Notes: a model not told the origin generated them from the sequence alone. Shown: positions 8,855-17,482, counted from the stretch's first letter. The stretch is 64,000 nt of DNA from Chryseobacterium potabilaquae (GCF_902728265.1 NZ_CACVBR010000016.1:1-64000); one strand, 5' to 3'. A program made the numbers and translations.

Positions 8855-10738
8855 ATGAAAAAAACTAATTTAATTGTTTTTATGTTGTTAGGTGCATTTT
8901 CGTTTGGCCAGGTGGGGATTAATAATTCTTCTCCAAAAGTCACATTTGACATTACAGCAAAAAATTCAGATGGAAGTACCCCTGAGGGATTTCTTCCTCC
9001 CAGGCTTACAGGAAATGCATTGTTTGCAGCAATAGCTTCAGGGGCGTATGGCCCGGCTCAAAATGGTACTATAGTGTTTGTTACTGAATCGAGTGATGTA
9101 AGTAATCAAGTAGGACAAACAGTAAGAGTCGATCTTCCTGGTTTTTACTTTTTTGATGCCATTAGTAATGAATGGAGGAAAATGGGAAATGATAGTGACT
9201 TCTATAGTTCTGATGGAACATTTTCAAGTACTCGCCATTTTGGTATGAGTAATTATAATTTAGGGTTTACAGGAGGAAGAGTAGGAATGGGAACTTTTAA
9301 TCCTGATCCATCAGCGATTCTAAATCTTGTCAGTACAGATGATGGATTTCTCACTCCTCGGATGCTTGAAGCCGAGATGAACGCTATTGCAAACCCTGCG
9401 CAAGGACTTCTTGTTTTTTGTACGGACTGTTTTAATAATTTGGGGTGCTTGATGATCAATGACTCCAATAATCCGGCTGTACCTGATTGGGAATCGTTAT
9501 GTTCTTCTAATATATCCACTGGTCACGTACTTAGTCTTGTATGTGCAAGTGCTACTAATTCAGGAACTTTACAATCAGGAGTTGCAGCAAGTGGCGTTAC
9601 AACTACAGTACCTTACACGGGAGGAAATGGTGGAATTTATCCTTCAGCGAGTTTTAATTCTACAGGCGTAACTGGTTTGAGTGCTAAATTAGCCGGGGAT
9701 ATTTTACTTGATGGGAATGGGACGCTCACATTTAACATTACAGGGACTCCTTCCTCAGCGGGGACAGCCAGTTTTAATATCATAGTAGCCGGAAAGTCTT
9801 GTACATTTACAATAGAAGTTGATCCTTTTACAGCGAGCGTTCTTACCTTAGAATGTAATAGTGGTATTTTTTCACCTGGGATAATTACCCAAGGTCAAAC
9901 ATATACAGGAACCCTTACAATTCCTTATACTGGAGGAAACGGCGAACCTTATGCTCAGCTATCGTTTGTTCAAAATGGATTGACATTTACCCTTCCGGCA
10001 GGAACTTTAGCAACAGGGAGTGGTAATTTTGTATACGATGTAACAGGATCTGCTGTTGCTTCCGGGGCAATGACAATTCCTATCACTTTTGGTAGTACGT
10101 CTTGTAATGTAAGTGCTACTATTGCTACTGCAATGACAGTAGAAATGTGTATGGGACCTGGAGTAACTAAGGATTGGTCGCTATATAATTTAGGAGCTGA
10201 TACCACCTTTGATCCTCATGTTCCTGTTCAGCAAATTCACGGAAACTATTATCAATGGGGAAGAAATACAGTGGTAGCTAACGCTTCTACTGACCCGGCA
10301 GCTATTGTAGGATGGAATACAGCTATTGCACCAGATGGTTCATGGAATACGGGAACAGAAGACTTACCGGTAAAAAATACAACAAATGATCCATGTCCTA
10401 CCGGTTTCAGAATGCCAACAAGAGCAGAATGGGTGGCATTAAGTAATAATAGTAGTGTGAGTAGAATGGGATCATTTTTAGTGGGAGTCACTAATTTTGG
10501 CTCAGCATTAATATATAGCTGTGGAACGAATAAATTAACGCTTCCTGCAACGGGCTACAGAAGCTCAGCTAATGGAGCTTTGGCTAATCGTGGGGCTCAA
10601 GGTCTTTATTGGAGCAGTACAGAGAGATCTATTAACGCAAGTCAAGCTATGAATTTACGTTTTGAAAATACTATAGTGAATCCTGACGTGTACAATAATC
10701 GAGTTAATGGTTATTCTGTACGTTGCATTACGGAGTAA
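8855..10738 (+). CDS. Secreted FISUMP-domain paralog 3 (two Ig-like repeats)
   Basis: This is a full-length 627-residue copy: signal peptide (MKKTNLIVFMLLGAFSFGQ), two 'GIN..SP' type blocks, Cys segment (FCTDCFNNLGC), Ig-like repeats starting near VCASATNSGT and LECNSGIFSP, and a C-terminal FISUMP domain (GNYYQWGR, NDPCPTGFRMPT, VRCITE end). The first Ig-like repeat is closest to paralog 2 and shares long identical stretches with it. I saw no TAnnTTTG promoter or AAAACTAC site in the 190 bp before it, and no terminator after paralog 2. It may therefore be transcribed with paralog 2, the original 3' end of which seems to have been deleted. Confidence 0.82.
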   Translation: MKKTNLIVFMLLGAFSFGQVGINNSSPKVTFDITAKNSDGSTPEGFLPPRLTGNALFAAIASGAYGPAQNGTIVFVTESSDVSNQVGQTVRVDLPGFYFFDAISNEWRKMGNDSDFYSSDGTFSSTRHFGMSNYNLGFTGGRVGMGTFNPDPSAILNLVSTDDGFLTPRMLEAEMNAIANPAQGLLVFCTDCFNNLGCLMINDSNNPAVPDWESLCSSNISTGHVLSLVCASATNSGTLQSGVAASGVTTTVPYTGGNGGIYPSASFNSTGVTGLSAKLAGDILLDGNGTLTFNITGTPSSAGTASFNIIVAGKSCTFTIEVDPFTASVLTLECNSGIFSPGIITQGQTYTGTLTIPYTGGNGEPYAQLSFVQNGLTFTLPAGTLATGSGNFVYDVTGSAVASGAMTIPITFGSTSCNVSATIATAMTVEMCMGPGVTKDWSLYNLGADTTFDPHVPVQQIHGNYYQWGRNTVVANASTDPAAIVGWNTAIAPDGSWNTGTEDLPVKNTTNDPCPTGFRMPTRAEWVALSNNSSVSRMGSFLVGVTNFGSALIYSCGTNKLTLPATGYRSSANGALANRGAQGLYWSSTERSINASQAMNLRFENTIVNPDVYNNRVNGYSVRCITE

Positions 10739-10800
10739 TTTTATACTAAATATATCCGTTATTGTATTTTAAATAATACTATTTTATTAATATTTATATG

Positions 10801-10837
10801 AAAAATCACTTGTATAACGCTTATACAGGTGATTTTT
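10801..10837 (+). terminator. Terminator after FISUMP paralog 3
   Basis: A 16-bp stem (10801-10816 with 10822-10837, one G-T pair) is formed by AAAAATCACTTGTATA and its partner, ending in TTTTT, about 60 bp past the stop codon. The same hairpin recurs after paralog 4. Confidence 0.75.
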
Positions 10838-11248
10838 GATATGATTCTAGTTCTAAAACCAAAAAATGTTTTTGCATAATTTTTTCTGGGCATAAACGGA
10901 TCTCAGAGTTGGGAGAATAAAATTTCAATCCTTTTTGTTCATTTTTGAATATACACAAACGAGGTTTATATGTTTTTTGATTTTTTCTTTTTAGAGTATC
11001 AATCTGGATTAAGCTGTAAACTTTGCGATAAATCACCCTTTATTCCTAATCAAAACACAGTCATTTTAATCATAATGTACAAAGGGGTAATTTACTTATT
11101 TGTATACTGTAAGTTATGTTTTCATTTGAATAGTTGAAGTCAATATTTCAATAATGTGAAGTTTTTATCATCTACTTTAGAAAAATGGGCTAATGATTTT
11201 TATTCATTTTCTATTCTAATAATTAAATAAATATAGTTTTTATATTAC

Positions 11249-11312
11249 TATTTGGTAGTTTTAAAACTATTAAATATTTGATGTAAAATAATATGTATAA
11301 AATGTATATTTG
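11249..11312 (+). promoter_or_regulatory. Palindrome and -7 element, copy A
   Basis: An imperfect version of the family palindrome (11249-11276, 24 of 28 positions paired, core TAGTTTTAAAACTA) ends 28 nt before the -7 element TATATTTG (11305-11312). There is no -33 TTG. The next start codon is about 400 bp away, and a decayed gene start lies between, so the promoter originally served a now-dead copy. Whether it still drives paralog 4 through a long leader is open. Confidence 0.5.
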
Positions 11313-11683
11313 TGTGATTTATAACGGTGTTTTATTAATATTGATTAAATTATTCTTTAATATTATGGAAAATGATAATTTTATTATTTATGATAAAGGC
11401 GTTTATGGGATAAATTAGGATTAATAACTTTTTACTTAAAATTATACCAAAAGGAAGATGAGAATATTCCAGAATAAACTATAACTCTTTGAATTTTATG
11501 ACAAATTATAATAGTCGAGTTAGACGAAAATAATTGAGATAGATTAGCGGTTATATACTATTTGAAATGACTGCAATATAAACGTTTATAATCTATTTTA
11601 TAAGTTTTCAATATTAATTGGAATTTATAGCAACGATATTATAAGGATCTGTTATTTGTATTTAAATATTCAATTTTTTTATT

Positions 11684-11695
11684 AAAACTAAAACT
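11684..11695 (+). repeat. AAAACT hexamer repeat, two copies
   Basis: Two perfect AAAACT units (11684-11689, 11690-11695) followed by a decayed unit lie 18 bp before the start codon of paralog 4. The matching position before paralog 5 has five units. Confidence 0.8.
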
Positions 11696-11713
11696 AAAAA
11701 TATAAAATTAATT

Positions 11714-13582
11714 ATGATGAAAAAAACTAATTTACTTATTTTAATGTTTTTAAGTACATTTTCTTTTGGACAAGTGGGGATTAATAATCCTTCACCCAAG
11801 TCTACACTGGAAATTACAGCTACAAAAACAGACGGAAGTACTTCGGAAGGTCTTATCATTCCGCGCCTTCCAGGAAATGCTCTTTTTGCTTCTATAGCAT
11901 TAGGAATATATGGGAATAATCAAAACGGATCTATTGTGTATGTTACTTTACCCGCTGATAATGATAAACAAATAGGGCAAACTATTCATGTAAATGGTAA
12001 AGGGTATTATTATTTTGATGCAGATCAAAATCAATGGTTAAAACTTGGGGATGGTACTAGTATTTATAGTGCAGATGGAACTTTGGCGAGCCCTCGACAT
12101 GTGACTATGGATGGTAATAATTTAGGGTTTACGGGGGGTAGGATAGGAATGGGAATAGCATCTCCGGACCCTTCAGCTATTTTGGATCTTACGAGTACTG
12201 TAGATGGATTTCTTGTTCCCAGGATGACAGAAGCTCAAATGAATGCCATTATCCATCCTGCTCATGGGCTTCAGATATTTTGTACGGATTGTTTTAATGA
12301 TTTAGGGTGCTTAATGATTAATGATTCCAAAGATCCGTTAATACCTAATTGGGGATCTTTGTGTTCGTCGAATGTGCCTACAGGTCATATAACAGATCTT
12401 CAATGTAGTTCTGCTACTAATTCAGGAACTTTACATTCGGGAGTGGCTGCAAGTGGAGTAAGTAGCTCTATTACATATACGGGAGCAAATGGAGGTACTT
12501 ATCCTTCGGCGGCATTTAATTCAATAGGTGTTACGGGCTTAACTGCTAATCTAGATGGAGGTAGTTTGGTAAATGGTAGTGGGAATTTAATATTCACCAT
12601 TACGGGAACTCCATCAGCAGTAGGTACAGCAAGTTTTAATATTACGGTAGGAGGCGCATCTTGTACTCTTAGTATTCCTGTGGTTGATTTTACAGCGAGT
12701 GTTATCACTTTGGAGTGTAGTACAGCTGTATTCTCACCTAATACGATTACACAAGGGGATGCTTATACAGGAACCCTTACAGTACCTTATACAGGAGGAA
12801 ATGGAGATACATATCCTCAGCAGTCCTTTACTCAGAATGGTTTAACATTTACTCTTCCTGCCGGTACATTAGCTACGGGGAATGGTAATCTAGTATATAA
12901 TGTTACAGGAGCGGCTACAGCGTCTGGCCCAATGAGTGTACCAATCAGTTTTGGAAGTGTTTCTTGTAATGTGAATATGACAGTATCTGCAGGAACTTCA
13001 GTGGTAATGTGTGGTTCTAGTAAGGCTTGGGCTAGGCATAATGTAGGGGCTGACACGAGCTTAAATCCTGATATTCCTGTGAAAGGAATTAATGGTAACT
13101 ATTATCAATGGGGGCGAATTGATGTCGTAGCTGATCCTGATACTCCACCTGGAGCAATTAGTGGTTGGAATACTACACCAGCACCTAATCTTTCTTGGAA
13201 TGCGAGTGGAAGTGAATTAGCGCCAGCAAAAAATACAGCAAATGATCCATGTCCTACAGGTTTCCGTGTACCAACAAGGACTGAATGGAATCTATTAGTC
13301 AATAATTCTACTCGAACTACAATAGGTACAACTGGAGGTAGTCCAACTAATTTTGGATTTGGTTATGTACTTACTTGCGGAAGTAATAAGCTGACATTTC
13401 CAGCGGCGGGTTATCGTGAACCAACTGCTGGTAACCTAGATTATCGGGGAGCTAATTCGTATTATCAGTCAAGTACAGAACTTGGTACAACAGGTCAATA
13501 CTATTTTGATACAGTGTATGGGGGAGTAGCTAGCAATAGCTCTCGTCTCTATGGGTGGTCTGTACGTTGTATTTCAGAATAA
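11714..13582 (+). CDS. Secreted FISUMP-domain paralog 4 (two Ig-like repeats)
   Basis: This is a full-length 622-residue copy. The signal peptide (MMKKTNLLILMFLSTFSFGQ) starts at one of two adjacent ATG codons (11714 or 11717). It then has the two 'GIN..SP' type blocks, Cys segment (FCTDCFNDLGC), two Ig-like repeats (from LQCSSATNSG and LECSTAVFSP), and the FISUMP domain (GNYYQWGR, NDPCPTGFRVPT, VRCISE end). Its upstream sequence (AAAATTAATTATG) differs from paralogs 1-3 and matches paralog 5, so the array has two promoter-region subtypes. The relic at 7051-7356 is closest to this copy, which points to earlier duplication or conversion across the array. Confidence 0.82.
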   Translation: MMKKTNLLILMFLSTFSFGQVGINNPSPKSTLEITATKTDGSTSEGLIIPRLPGNALFASIALGIYGNNQNGSIVYVTLPADNDKQIGQTIHVNGKGYYYFDADQNQWLKLGDGTSIYSADGTLASPRHVTMDGNNLGFTGGRIGMGIASPDPSAILDLTSTVDGFLVPRMTEAQMNAIIHPAHGLQIFCTDCFNDLGCLMINDSKDPLIPNWGSLCSSNVPTGHITDLQCSSATNSGTLHSGVAASGVSSSITYTGANGGTYPSAAFNSIGVTGLTANLDGGSLVNGSGNLIFTITGTPSAVGTASFNITVGGASCTLSIPVVDFTASVITLECSTAVFSPNTITQGDAYTGTLTVPYTGGNGDTYPQQSFTQNGLTFTLPAGTLATGNGNLVYNVTGAATASGPMSVPISFGSVSCNVNMTVSAGTSVVMCGSSKAWARHNVGADTSLNPDIPVKGINGNYYQWGRIDVVADPDTPPGAISGWNTTPAPNLSWNASGSELAPAKNTANDPCPTGFRVPTRTEWNLLVNNSTRTTIGTTGGSPTNFGFGYVLTCGSNKLTFPAAGYREPTAGNLDYRGANSYYQSSTELGTTGQYYFDTVYGGVASNSSRLYGWSVRCISE

Positions 13583-13644
13583 TTTTATACTAAATATATC
13601 CATTATTGCATTTTAAACAATGCTATTTTATTAATATTTATATC

Positions 13645-13681
13645 AAAAATCACTTGTATAATGCTTATACAGGTGATTTTT
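13645..13681 (+). terminator. Terminator after FISUMP paralog 4
   Basis: This is the same hairpin as after paralog 3: AAAAATCACTTGTATA pairs with TATACAGGTGATTTTT across a short loop, about 60 bp past the stop codon. Confidence 0.75.
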
Positions 13682-14093
13682 GATATGATTCTAGTTCTAA
13701 AACCAAAAAATGTTTTTGCATATTTTTTCTGAGTATAAACGGATCTCAGAGTTAGGAGAATAAAATTTCAATCCTTTTTGTTCATTTTTGAATACACACA
13801 AATGAGGTTTATATATTTTTTGATTTTTCCTTTTTAGAGTATCAATCTGGATTAAGCTGTAAACTTTGAGATAAATCTCCCTTTTTCCTCAATCAAAATA
13901 CGGCCATTTTAATCATAATGTACAAAGGGATAATTTACTTATTTGTATGCTGTAAGCTATGTTTTCATTTGAATAGTTGAATTCAATATTTCAATAATGT
14001 AAAGTTTTTATCATCTACTTTAGAAAAATGGGCTAATGATTTTTATTCATTTTTCTATTCTAATGACTAAATATTTAATAGTTTTTATATTAC

Positions 14094-14121
14094 TATTTAG
14101 TAGTTTTAAAACTACTAAATA
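14094..14121. promoter_or_regulatory. Perfect 28-bp palindrome (candidate regulator site)
   Basis: All 14 base pairs are self-complementary. The core is GTAGTTTTAAAACTAC (14100-14115), flanked by TATTTA on the left and TAAATA on the right. It ends 28 nt before the -7 element at 14150, so it would sit at about -69 to -42 from the transcription start. Half-sites of the same core lie at a similar distance before paralogs 1 and 2. A dimeric DNA-binding protein is the natural reader; its identity is unknown. Confidence 0.6.
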
Positions 14122-14149
14122 TTTAATGTAAAATAATATATATAAAGTG

Positions 14150-14157
14150 TATATTTG
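14150..14157 (+). promoter_or_regulatory. -7 element TATATTTG, copy B
   Basis: TATATTTG matches the Bacteroidota -7 consensus, with no TTG at a proper -33 distance. It lies 28 nt after the perfect palindrome and about 430 bp before the start of paralog 5. A relic gene start follows at 14253. Confidence 0.45.
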
Positions 14158-14252
14158 TGTTTACTATAAATGTGTTTAAGTAATATTTATTAAATTATTA
14201 TTTAATATTGTTAAAAATAATAATTTTATTTTTTTTGTGATATGGTAGTATA

Positions 14253-14315
14253 TTGGATAAGTTGGGATTAATAATTCCTCTCTAAACTCTATACTGAAAA
14301 TTACAACAAAAGGAT
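14253..14315 (+). pseudogene. Relic of a FISUMP-paralog N-terminus
   Basis: From 14264 the DNA reads GINNSSLNSILKITTKG, clearly derived from the family's GINNSSPKATLDITAK region, and it is preceded by a scrambled remnant of the 'FGQV' codons. There is no open frame into it and the similarity stops after about 60 bp. It lies about 100 bp after a -7 element, the spacing seen in living copies, so the promoter and the relic belong together. Confidence 0.65.
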
Positions 14316-14547
14316 ATGAGAATATTCCAGAATAGACTATAGCTCTTTGAATTTTAGGACAAATTATAATATTCAGGTTAGACTAAAATAATTAAGATAG
14401 ATTAGTGGTTGTATACTATTTGAAATGTCTCTAATATAAACGTAGTCTTCTGACTTATGGTCTATTTTATAAGTTTTCAATACTAATTGGAATTTATAGC
14501 AATTACATAAGTATTTGTTATTTGTATTTAAGTATTCTATTTTTATT

Positions 14548-14577
14548 AAAACTAAAACTAAAACTAAAACTAAAACT
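14548..14577 (+). repeat. AAAACT hexamer repeat, five copies
   Basis: Five perfect tandem AAAACT units end 12 bp before the start codon of paralog 5; paralog 4 has two at the same place. Such repeats change length by slipped-strand mispairing, which here would change the leader without shifting the reading frame. Each unit followed by A also spells AAAACTA, the inner part of the upstream half-site. Confidence 0.85.
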
Positions 14578-14589
14578 ATAAAATTAATT

Positions 14590-16476
14590 ATGATGAAAAA
14601 AACTAATTTACTTATTTTAATATTTTTAAGTGTGTTTTCTTTTGGGCAAGTGGGGATTAATAATCCTACCCCCCATGCTACACTTGAAATTACGGCCAAG
14701 AAAACAGATGGAAGCACTTCGGAAGGAGTTATTCCTCCTAGATTAACTGGGAATGCTTTATTTGCTGCCATAGCAGCAGGTACTTATGGACCTAATCAAT
14801 ATGGAGCTATAGTATTCGTTACTGCTCCTGCAGATGAAGCTAATAGAGTAGGTCAGACAGCCCATGTAGATGATTTTGGATTCTACTATTATCATGGGGA
14901 TCTTGATCAATGGGTGAAATTGGGGAGTGGAAGTACTATTTATAGAACAGATGGAATATTAACAGGTCCTCGCCACATGACTATGGATGGTAATAATTTA
15001 GGATTTACAGGAGGTAGAATAGGAATGGGAATTGTTTCTCCTAATCCTTCAGCAATCCTTGATCTTACAAGTACTCAAACTGGATTTCTTTTCCCACGAA
15101 TGTTAAAAACTGAAATGAATGCGATTGCAAATCCTGCTTACGGGCTCTTTGTATTTTGTACTGACTGTTTTAATAATTCAGGATGCTTAATGGTTAATGA
15201 TTCCCAAGATCCCGGAGTTCCTAATTGGGGATCTTTGTGTTCCTCTAATGTAGCAACAGGCCATATAGCAGATCTTCAGTGTACAAGTGCAGTGACTGCA
15301 GGAGTTGTCCATACAGGAGTGGCATTAAGTGGGGTTAGCGTTACGGTTCCTTATACTGGTGGAAATGGAGGAACTTATCCAGCCGCTTCATTTAATTCAA
15401 CGGGAGTTACGGGGTTAGCAGCTAACTTAGATGGAGGGAGCTTGGTGAATGGGAATGGTAATTTGGTATTTACAATTACGGGTATTGCATCAGCTGCAGG
15501 TACAGCAAGCTTTAATATTACTGTAGGAGAGCAATCTTGTACAGTTACAGTAGAGGTAGATGATTTTACGGCAAGTGTTGTTTCGTTGGAATGTACCTCA
15601 GCTACACTCGTGCCTAATGCCCTTACTCAAGGGGAAGCTTATACAGGAACTCTTACTGTCCCATATACAGGAGGGAATGGAGCATTATATCCTCAACAGT
15701 CTTTTACTCAGAATGGATTAACATTCACTTTACCTTCAGGGACATTAGCATCGGGTAATGGTAATTTTGTATATAATGTGACAGGTTCTGCCACAGCCTC
15801 AGGGGCGATGTCAATTCCGATTAGTTTTGGTAGTACTCCTCCATGTAATGTAAGTGAAACAGTATCTCCGGGTACGACTGTTGCCATGTGTATGGGGAAT
15901 GGTACAACAAGAGTTTGGATGGCGCATAACTTAGGAGCCGATACTAGTTTGGATCCTAATCCTACTACAATGGTATCTTCGGGTCTTCATGGAAACTATT
16001 ATCAATGGGGTAAAAAAGATCCTGTGGCGAATGTAAGTACACCTCTTAGTCCTATTGTTGGATGGGATACGGTTGGTGCACCTATTGGTTCTTGGGGGGC
16101 AGTTAAAACGGCAAATGATCCTTGTCCTACAGGGTTTAGAATTCCTGCAAATATAGAATGGAATAGCTTAATTAATAATACCACTCGGATTTCAATTGGA
16201 ACTTTTTCCAATAATGGTAATGGGGATCCATCTAATTTTACGGCAGCAGCAGTATTAACTTGTGGTAATAGTAAATTAACTTTTCCGGCTAATGGTTATC
16301 GAAGAAATGGTGACGGTTCACTAAATGCGCGTGCAAGTATGGGATCTTATTGGAGTTGTACTGAAACGACAGTATCTTATTTAGTTCAAAGTATGTATTT
16401 TAGTAGTACTGGAGGACTTAGTGTTAGTGCAGATTATAAGCCTTCCGGTTTGGCAATTCGTTGTATTTCAGAATAA
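14590..16476 (+). CDS. Secreted FISUMP-domain paralog 5 (two Ig-like repeats)
   Basis: This copy has 628 residues from the ATG at 14590. An in-frame ATG at 14515 would translate the hexamer repeat (KTKTKTKTKT) ahead of the signal peptide and is unlikely. The signal peptide is MMKKTNLLILIFLSVFSFGQ. The two 'GIN..TP' and 'GIVSPNPSAILDL' blocks, Cys segment (FCTDCFNNSGC), two Ig-like repeats and FISUMP domain (GNYYQWGK, NDPCPTGFRIPA, IRCISE end) follow. The second Ig-like repeat has a small insertion before its last cysteine (STPPCNVS). Function is unknown; a secreted or surface-attached binding protein is the plain reading. Confidence 0.82.
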   Translation: MMKKTNLLILIFLSVFSFGQVGINNPTPHATLEITAKKTDGSTSEGVIPPRLTGNALFAAIAAGTYGPNQYGAIVFVTAPADEANRVGQTAHVDDFGFYYYHGDLDQWVKLGSGSTIYRTDGILTGPRHMTMDGNNLGFTGGRIGMGIVSPNPSAILDLTSTQTGFLFPRMLKTEMNAIANPAYGLFVFCTDCFNNSGCLMVNDSQDPGVPNWGSLCSSNVATGHIADLQCTSAVTAGVVHTGVALSGVSVTVPYTGGNGGTYPAASFNSTGVTGLAANLDGGSLVNGNGNLVFTITGIASAAGTASFNITVGEQSCTVTVEVDDFTASVVSLECTSATLVPNALTQGEAYTGTLTVPYTGGNGALYPQQSFTQNGLTFTLPSGTLASGNGNFVYNVTGSATASGAMSIPISFGSTPPCNVSETVSPGTTVAMCMGNGTTRVWMAHNLGADTSLDPNPTTMVSSGLHGNYYQWGKKDPVANVSTPLSPIVGWDTVGAPIGSWGAVKTANDPCPTGFRIPANIEWNSLINNTTRISIGTFSNNGNGDPSNFTAAAVLTCGNSKLTFPANGYRRNGDGSLNARASMGSYWSCTETTVSYLVQSMYFSSTGGLSVSADYKPSGLAIRCISE

Positions 16477-16506
16477 TTTTATTCCTATATTATTAGTAAA
16501 TTGTTT

Positions 16507-16532
16507 TCCGGCAGCTTAATTAAACTGCCGGA
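16507..16532 (+). terminator. Terminator after FISUMP paralog 5
   Basis: TCCGGCAG (16507-16514) pairs with CTGCCGGA (16525-16532), followed by TTTTTTAT, 30 bp after the stop codon. Confidence 0.8.
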
Positions 16533-16540
16533 TTTTTTAT

Positions 16541-16570
16541 GGCTATTCTATACATTGTATTACGGAATAA
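16541..16570 (+). pseudogene. Relic of a FISUMP-paralog C-terminus
   Basis: The ten codons read GYSIHCITE and a stop, matching the GYSVRCITE end of paralog 3. They are followed by the same 3' flank (TTTTATACTAAAT) that follows paralogs 3 and 4. Only the last codons of a former copy remain. A further hairpin (16596-16627, GTGTTCGAC/GTCGGACAC) lies after it. Confidence 0.7.
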
Positions 16571-16718
16571 TTTTATACTAAATTATATAAAGAAGGTGTT
16601 CGACGGCTGATAGTTTGTCGGACACTTTATATTATAAAAAGTTAGATTGTATTTGTTTCTATTGCTTTGAAGAGAAAAAGTAGAATAGATATTATAATAG
16701 ATATAAAAATGGAATTTA

Positions 16719-16749
16719 AAAATCCTGAGACTTAATGTCTCAGGATTTT
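16719..16749 (-). terminator. Terminator of the transaldolase-like gene
   Basis: A 13-bp perfect stem (16719-16731 with 16737-16749) with a 5-nt loop sits 22 bp downstream of the minus-strand gene. Because it lies between converging genes it may also stop plus-strand transcription. Confidence 0.75.
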
Positions 16750-16771
16750 ATTTTTATCTAAGGCTTATTTT

Positions 16772-17425
16772 TTAAGCTAGTTTTTTAGAGTCTGCAATAA
16801 ATTGTGCTAATCCATTGTCTGTTAATGGATGCTTCAATAAGCTTAATATAGGAGGAAGAGGTGACGTAATCACATCAGCGCCAATTTTAGCACAATCAAT
16901 AATATGCATAGAGTGGCGGATAGAAGCTGCTAATATCTCAGTTTCATATAAGTAGTTATCAAAAATTAATCTGATTTCTTGGATAAGGTTTAATCCATCT
17001 GTAGAAATATCATCAAGCCTTCCTAGAAAAGGAGAAACATAGGTAGCTCCTGCTTTAGCTGCTAAAAGAGCTTGTCCTGCAGAGAAGATCAGTGTACAGT
17101 TAGTTTTGATTCCTCTATCAGAAAAGTATTTTAATGCTTTTATTCCATCTTTTATCATAGGTATTTTTACTACAATATTAGGATGAATAGCAGCCAATTC
17201 TTCACCTTCTTTGATCATTTCTTCATAAGTAGTAGACAATACTTCGGCAGAAATATCGCCATCTACAATTTCGCAAATTGCTTTATAATGATTGTTGATA
17301 GCTTCAGCCCCTTGAATTCCTTCTTTTGCCATTAACGAAGGATTGGTCGTTACTCCATCTAGAATTCCAAGATCTTTAGCTTCTCTAATTTGCTCCAAAT
17401 TGGCAGTGTCAATAAAAAATTTCAT
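16772..17425 (-). CDS. fsa: Transaldolase / fructose-6-phosphate aldolase (TalC type)
   Basis: This 217-residue protein is full length for the short TalC/FSA subfamily of transaldolases (about 215-220 residues). It has the N-terminal [13 protein letters not shown] and [13 protein letters not shown] signatures, the Schiff-base lysine in NIVVKIPM (about residue 85), and [18 protein letters not shown]. The enzyme transfers or cleaves a dihydroxyacetone unit in the pentose phosphate pathway in the cytoplasm. Sequence alone does not separate transaldolase from fructose-6-phosphate aldolase activity; in Bacteroidota this type is usually annotated as transaldolase. It is a single-gene unit with its own promoter and terminator. 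Confidence 0.9.
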   Translation of the reverse strand: MKFFIDTANLEQIREAKDLGILDGVTTNPSLMAKEGIQGAEAINNHYKAICEIVDGDISAEVLSTTYEEMIKEGEELAAIHPNIVVKIPMIKDGIKALKYFSDRGIKTNCTLIFSAGQALLAAKAGATYVSPFLGRLDDISTDGLNLIQEIRLIFDNYLYETEILAASIRHSMHIIDCAKIGADVITSPLPPILSLLKHPLTDNGLAQFIADSKKLA

Positions 17426-17452
17426 TTTTTGTTATTTAGATTTATTTTTTTA

Positions 17453-17482
17453 CAAAGATAATGAATCCTTCGTGAGTGCGAA
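17453..17482 (-). promoter_or_regulatory. Promoter of the transaldolase-like gene
   Basis: On the minus strand TATCTTTG (17460-17453) matches the -7 consensus, and TTTCG around 17483-17479 is a near -33 element at 18 bp spacing. The start codon is 27 bp downstream of the -7 element. Confidence 0.5.

Larger units (their letters stand above)
10739..11713. repeat. Long duplicated intergenic segment, copy A
   Basis: This 975-bp non-coding stretch is closely similar along its whole length to 13583-14589. Both copies carry, in order, the 3' flank TTTTATACTAAATATATCC, a terminator, an open stretch on the minus strand that is broken in copy B, an AAAACTAC-type palindrome with a TATATTTG -7 element, a decayed signal-peptide-region relic (near 11406-11455 here), and AAAACT hexamers before the next start codon. 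The unit 'gene plus downstream spacer' was evidently duplicated in tandem. Confidence 0.75.
13583..14589. repeat. Long duplicated intergenic segment, copy B
   Basis: This 1,007-bp spacer is the second copy of 10739-11713. It differs by scattered substitutions and small indels, including a 16-17 bp insertion near 14443 and extra AAAACT units at the right end. It holds the terminator, the perfect palindrome with a -7 element, and the relic gene start described separately. No intact gene is present. Confidence 0.75.

Noticed and set aside
10821..11036. 71-codon minus-strand frame in duplicated spacer copy A
   Set aside because: In copy B the start is lost and a one-base deletion shifts the frame. 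Most differences between copies change amino acids, so it shows no sign of selection as a gene.
14541..14580. Hexamer array as a CRISPR-like repeat
   Set aside because: The units are directly adjacent without spacers, so it is a simple tandem repeat.
14515..14589. Upstream ATG extending FISUMP paralog 5 by 25 residues
   Set aside because: It would translate the hexamer repeat ahead of the signal peptide and is missing in the other copies.
5044..16476. FISUMP array as phage tail-fibre genes
   Set aside because: Signal peptides on each copy and the absence of any phage structural, integrase or lysis gene speak against a prophage.
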